Below are positions 42,741-44,938 of a stretch of 44,938 nucleotides of DNA, piece after piece. Every line of letters begins with the position of its first letter. Within the stretch, counting starts at the first letter, position 1. This stretch comes from Cellulosimicrobium composti. Its GTDB lineage: Bacteria > Actinomycetota > Actinomycetes > Actinomycetales > Cellulomonadaceae. The position numbers and the translations under genes were made by a program. The DNA lies in contig NZ_WMKA01000032.1 in the NCBI RefSeq assembly GCF_009711085.1, forward strand, positions 1 to 44,938, read 5' to 3'. The notes below the pieces were generated by a model. The model was not told the DNA's origin, did no database searches, and saw only the letters and a list, made by a program, of their open reading frames with translations.

Positions 42741-42764
42741 CGCCGGGTTAAACCTCGCCCGGCG
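42741..42764. terminator. Hairpin after the MFS gene
   Basis: CGCCGGG and CCCGGCG are exact 7-bp arms around a 10-base loop, 20 bp after the exporter stop. Confidence 0.55.
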
Positions 42765-42979
42765 GGCGTGTCTGGGCTGGTGACCCGAATCACACGGGCG
42801 TAGTTTCGAGGGGACGGACGGCACCACCGCCGTCCTCCGGGAGGCCAGCCGATGGGGTTCACGCTCCGCTCAGGAGGGCCGGCACCGGCGCTGCTGAGCC
42901 GTGGCACCCACGGCCCGACGGCCGGTCGCCCGCCTCGCCCAGAGAGAGAACGGCGCCCGCGCGCCGGAGGGGAGCCCTC
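42765..42979 (+). promoter_or_regulatory. Promoter and structured leader of the PhoH gene
   Basis: GGTGAC (42779-42784) and TAGTTT (42801-42806) with 16 bp between are the best promoter. It would give a leader of about 165 nt. This begins with a hairpin, GGACGGC and GCCGTCC (42816-42835). No riboswitch class could be assigned. A short frame from ATG 42852 overlaps the PhoH start and looks like chance. Confidence 0.4.
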
Positions 42980-44341
42980 GTGGTCCGCACCTCACCCACC
43001 CCCACCCCGCACGACGGCGGGGGCGACGCCCGCCGGACGTTCGTCGTCGACACCTCGGTCCTGCTGAGCGACCCGCGCGCCATCGGGCGGTTCGCCGAGC
43101 ACGACGTCGTCCTCCCGGTCGTCGTCATCACCGAGCTGGAGGCGAAGCGTCACCACGCGGAGCTCGGGTACTTCGCCCGCAGCGCGCTGCGGATGCTCGA
43201 CGACCTGCGCGTCAGGCACGGCCGCCTCGACGCGCCCATCCCGGTGGGCGACGCCGGCGGGACCCTGCGCGTCGAGCTCAACCACTCGGACCCGAGCGTC
43301 CTCCCGGCGGGGTTCCGCCTCGGCGACGACGACTCCCGGATCCTGTCCGTCGCGGCGAACCTCGCCGCGGAGGGCCACGACGTGACCGTGGTCTCCAAGG
43401 ACCTGCCGATGCGGGTCAAGGCGTCGGCGGTCGGGCTGCGCGCGGAGGAGTACCGGCACGAGCTCGCGGTGGACTCGGGGTGGACGGGGATGGGCGAGAT
43501 CTCGTTCACCGACGCCGAGGCCGCGGCGCTGTGGGAGCACGAGTCGGTCGAGCTCGCGAGCCTCGACCCCGCCGTCGTCGAGGCCGCGGGACCGCTGCAC
43601 TGCCACACGGGGCTCGTCGTGCACTCGCCGCGCGGGTCCGCGCTGGGCCGCGTCACGGCGGACAAGCACGTGCAGCTCGTGCGGGGGGACCGCGAGCTGT
43701 TCGGGCTGCACGGCCGCTCCGCCGAGCAGCGCGTCGCGATCGACCTCCTGCTCGACGAGAGCGTCGGGATCGTCTCGCTCGGCGGCCGCGCGGGCACCGG
43801 CAAGTCGGCGCTCGCGCTGTGCGCGGGCCTCGAGGCCGTCATGGAGCGCCGCCAGCACCGCAAGGTCGTCGTGTTCCGGCCGCTGTACGCGGTGGGCGGG
43901 CAGGAGCTCGGCTACCTGCCCGGCTCGGAGTCCGAGAAGATGAACCCGTGGGCGCAGGCGGTCTACGACACGCTCGGCGCGCTCGTCTCGCCCCAGGTGC
44001 TCGACGAGGTGATCGACCGCGAGATGCTCGAGGTGCTGCCCCTGACCCACATCCGGGGGCGCTCGCTGCACGACGCGTTCGTCATCGTCGACGAGGCGCA
44101 GTCGCTCGAGCGCAACGTGCTGCTCACCGTGCTGTCGCGCATCGGGCAGTCGTCGCGCGTGGTCCTCACGCACGACGTCGCGCAGCGCGACAACCTCCGC
44201 GTGGGGCGGCACGACGGCGTCGCCGCGGTCATCGAGGCGCTCAAGGGCCACCCGCTCTTCGCGCACGTGACGCTCACGCGCTCCGAGCGCTCGCCCGTCG
44301 CGGCGCTCGTCACGGAGATGCTGGAGTCGATCGAGGTCTAG
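42980..44341 (+). CDS. PIN-PhoH fusion protein (PhoH2-type ATPase/RNase)
   Basis: A 453-aa protein starting at GTG 42980, with GGGGAG six bases upstream. Residues about 19-150 are a PIN domain: [12 protein letters not shown] (first Asp), [10 protein letters not shown] (Glu), and [14 protein letters not shown] and [12 protein letters not shown] (further Asp). From about 240 the PhoH ATPase domain follows: [17 protein letters not shown], Walker [13 protein letters not shown], and Walker [13 protein letters not shown], ending [12 protein letters not shown]. Such fusions unwind and cut RNA; mycobacterial PhoH2 is the studied example. It overlaps the following gene, which faces it, by stop codons only (CTAG). 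Confidence 0.93.
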   Translation: MVRTSPTPTPHDGGGDARRTFVVDTSVLLSDPRAIGRFAEHDVVLPVVVITELEAKRHHAELGYFARSALRMLDDLRVRHGRLDAPIPVGDAGGTLRVELNHSDPSVLPAGFRLGDDDSRILSVAANLAAEGHDVTVVSKDLPMRVKASAVGLRAEEYRHELAVDSGWTGMGEISFTDAEAAALWEHESVELASLDPAVVEAAGPLHCHTGLVVHSPRGSALGRVTADKHVQLVRGDRELFGLHGRSAEQRVAIDLLLDESVGIVSLGGRAGTGKSALALCAGLEAVMERRQHRKVVVFRPLYAVGGQELGYLPGSESEKMNPWAQAVYDTLGALVSPQVLDEVIDREMLEVLPLTHIRGRSLHDAFVIVDEAQSLERNVLLTVLSRIGQSSRVVLTHDVAQRDNLRVGRHDGVAAVIEALKGHPLFAHVTLTRSERSPVAALVTEMLESIEV

Positions 44342-44938
44342 CCGAGCGGCGCGGCGGCCGGGGCGTCCGGCCGCCGCGCGCGCGGGTGGACGAGGACGAC
44401 GGCGAGGACGCCGACGACGGCGCCCAGGACGGTGTCCAGCGCGCGGTCGAGCGCGAGCGCCGACGGGTCGGCGGGGTGCGCGAGCGACGTCATGAGCAGC
44501 GCCATCGGCGCGATGGTGAGCATCGCGACCCCGTAGTGGCGCCCCACGATCGTCTCCGTCACGGTCTGGAGCACGACGACGACGGCGGCCGTCCCCCAGA
44601 AGCCGAGCGGCGCGGCGAGCAGCGGCCAGGCGACGAGCGCGCCCGCGACCGTCCCGGCGCCGCGCTGGAGCGCGCGCACGACGGCGTGGCGCGCCGAGTC
44701 GCCCTGGAGCACGGCGGTCGAGCCCATGGTCGCCCACGCGGCGTGCCCGAGCCCCGCGACGGCGGCGACCGCACCCGCGACCACCCCGGCCACGCCCACG
44801 CGCGCCGTGGGGAGCCGCCAGGGGCCCGACGCCCCCGACCGCGCGTGCGCGCGCAGGGTCGTGCGGGCCGCGGGCGCGGCGTCCGTGCGTGGCGCACCCG
44901 TCGCGTCGAGCGCGCGCTCGACCGCGTCGAGCTCCCGG
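44338..44938 (-). CDS. FUSC-family membrane protein, partial
   Basis: The frame is open to the right window edge, so the N terminus is missing; about 199 residues are seen. After a polar stretch ([14 protein letters not shown], then [11 protein letters not shown]) come five to six hydrophobic segments, including [40 protein letters not shown] and [38 protein letters not shown] and [16 protein letters not shown] fit the FUSC (fusaric acid resistance/aromatic acid exporter) family. Its stop codon overlaps that of the PhoH gene on the other strand. The substrate is unknown. A true start near 44799 (GTG) would make a shorter protein but would cut into the conserved TARVGVAG part. Confidence 0.75.
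   Translation of the reverse strand, partial: RELDAVERALDATGAPRTDAAPAARTTLRAHARSGASGPWRLPTARVGVAGVVAGAVAAVAGLGHAAWATMGSTAVLQGDSARHAVVRALQRGAGTVAGALVAWPLLAAPLGFWGTAAVVVVLQTVTETIVGRHYGVAMLTIAPMALLMTSLAHPADPSALALDRALDTVLGAVVGVLAVVLVHPRARRPDAPAAAPLG

Noticed and set aside
42765-42979. ydaO-type (cyclic di-AMP) riboswitch before the PhoH gene
   Set aside because: Purine blocks looked suggestive, but conserved core segments could not be lined up. Left as an unassigned leader.

Overview
The window is very GC-rich with dense G/C-ending codons, GTG starts and many 4-bp stop/start overlaps. With families such as a PIN-PhoH protein, a CmtR-type ArsR sensor and a LigC-like ligase, this points to a high-GC actinobacterium, probably Micrococcales (Cellulomonas/Cellulosimicrobium-like). 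The genus is inference; no rRNA or other marker gene is present.

Positions 1 to about 18,600 look like an accessory island. They hold a partial BrnT-like toxin candidate, a 53-aa membrane peptide, a LigC-type ATP-dependent DNA ligase with a DUF2188 protein, a frameshifted acetyltransferase and three small serine recombinases. They also hold a stress cassette (Hsp20, a ClpL/ClpG-like AAA+ unfoldase, a YflT-type stress membrane protein and an unknown membrane protein) and an XRE-ImmA/IrrE plus DUF4411 pair lying between two inverted, almost identical recombinase genes. An IS30 transposase, an isolated IS30-like end and several orphan membrane genes follow. A TetR/aldo-keto reductase pair with a perfect palindrome between the genes closes this part. 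GTTCTG-containing repeats and palindromes recur through the island and may mark recombination sites.

Positions 18,607 to 19,945 form a small metal-resistance unit: a CmtR-like sensor, CadD, and a thioredoxin-like protein. A large membrane alpha/beta hydrolase with an extra C-terminal membrane domain follows on the other strand.

Positions 22,112 to 36,711 are the most coherent system. A 13-gene minus-strand operon runs: Liv-type binding protein, two ATPases, two permeases, acyl-CoA synthetase, TetR regulator, 3-hydroxybutyrate dehydrogenase, hydrolase, 3-oxoacid CoA-transferase A and B, second hydrolase, thiolase. It is divergent from a secreted polyhydroxybutyrate (PHB) depolymerase. Two copies of a 13-bp element sit in the shared promoter region, one at each promoter. 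Read together, the genes describe a complete route from outside PHB, through uptake of 3-hydroxybutyrate or its oligomers by an ABC importer, to acetyl-CoA. I know of no described Liv-type importer for this substrate.

Positions 36,724 to 44,938 look like chromosome backbone: NhaA, amidase with DUF1697, a PadR regulator with a perfect palindrome upstream and a frameshifted DHA2-type MFS exporter, PIN-PhoH, and a partial FUSC-family membrane protein. Three genes (acetyltransferase, zinc-ribbon protein, MFS exporter) each carry one frame change; assembly error must be excluded before calling them pseudogenes.
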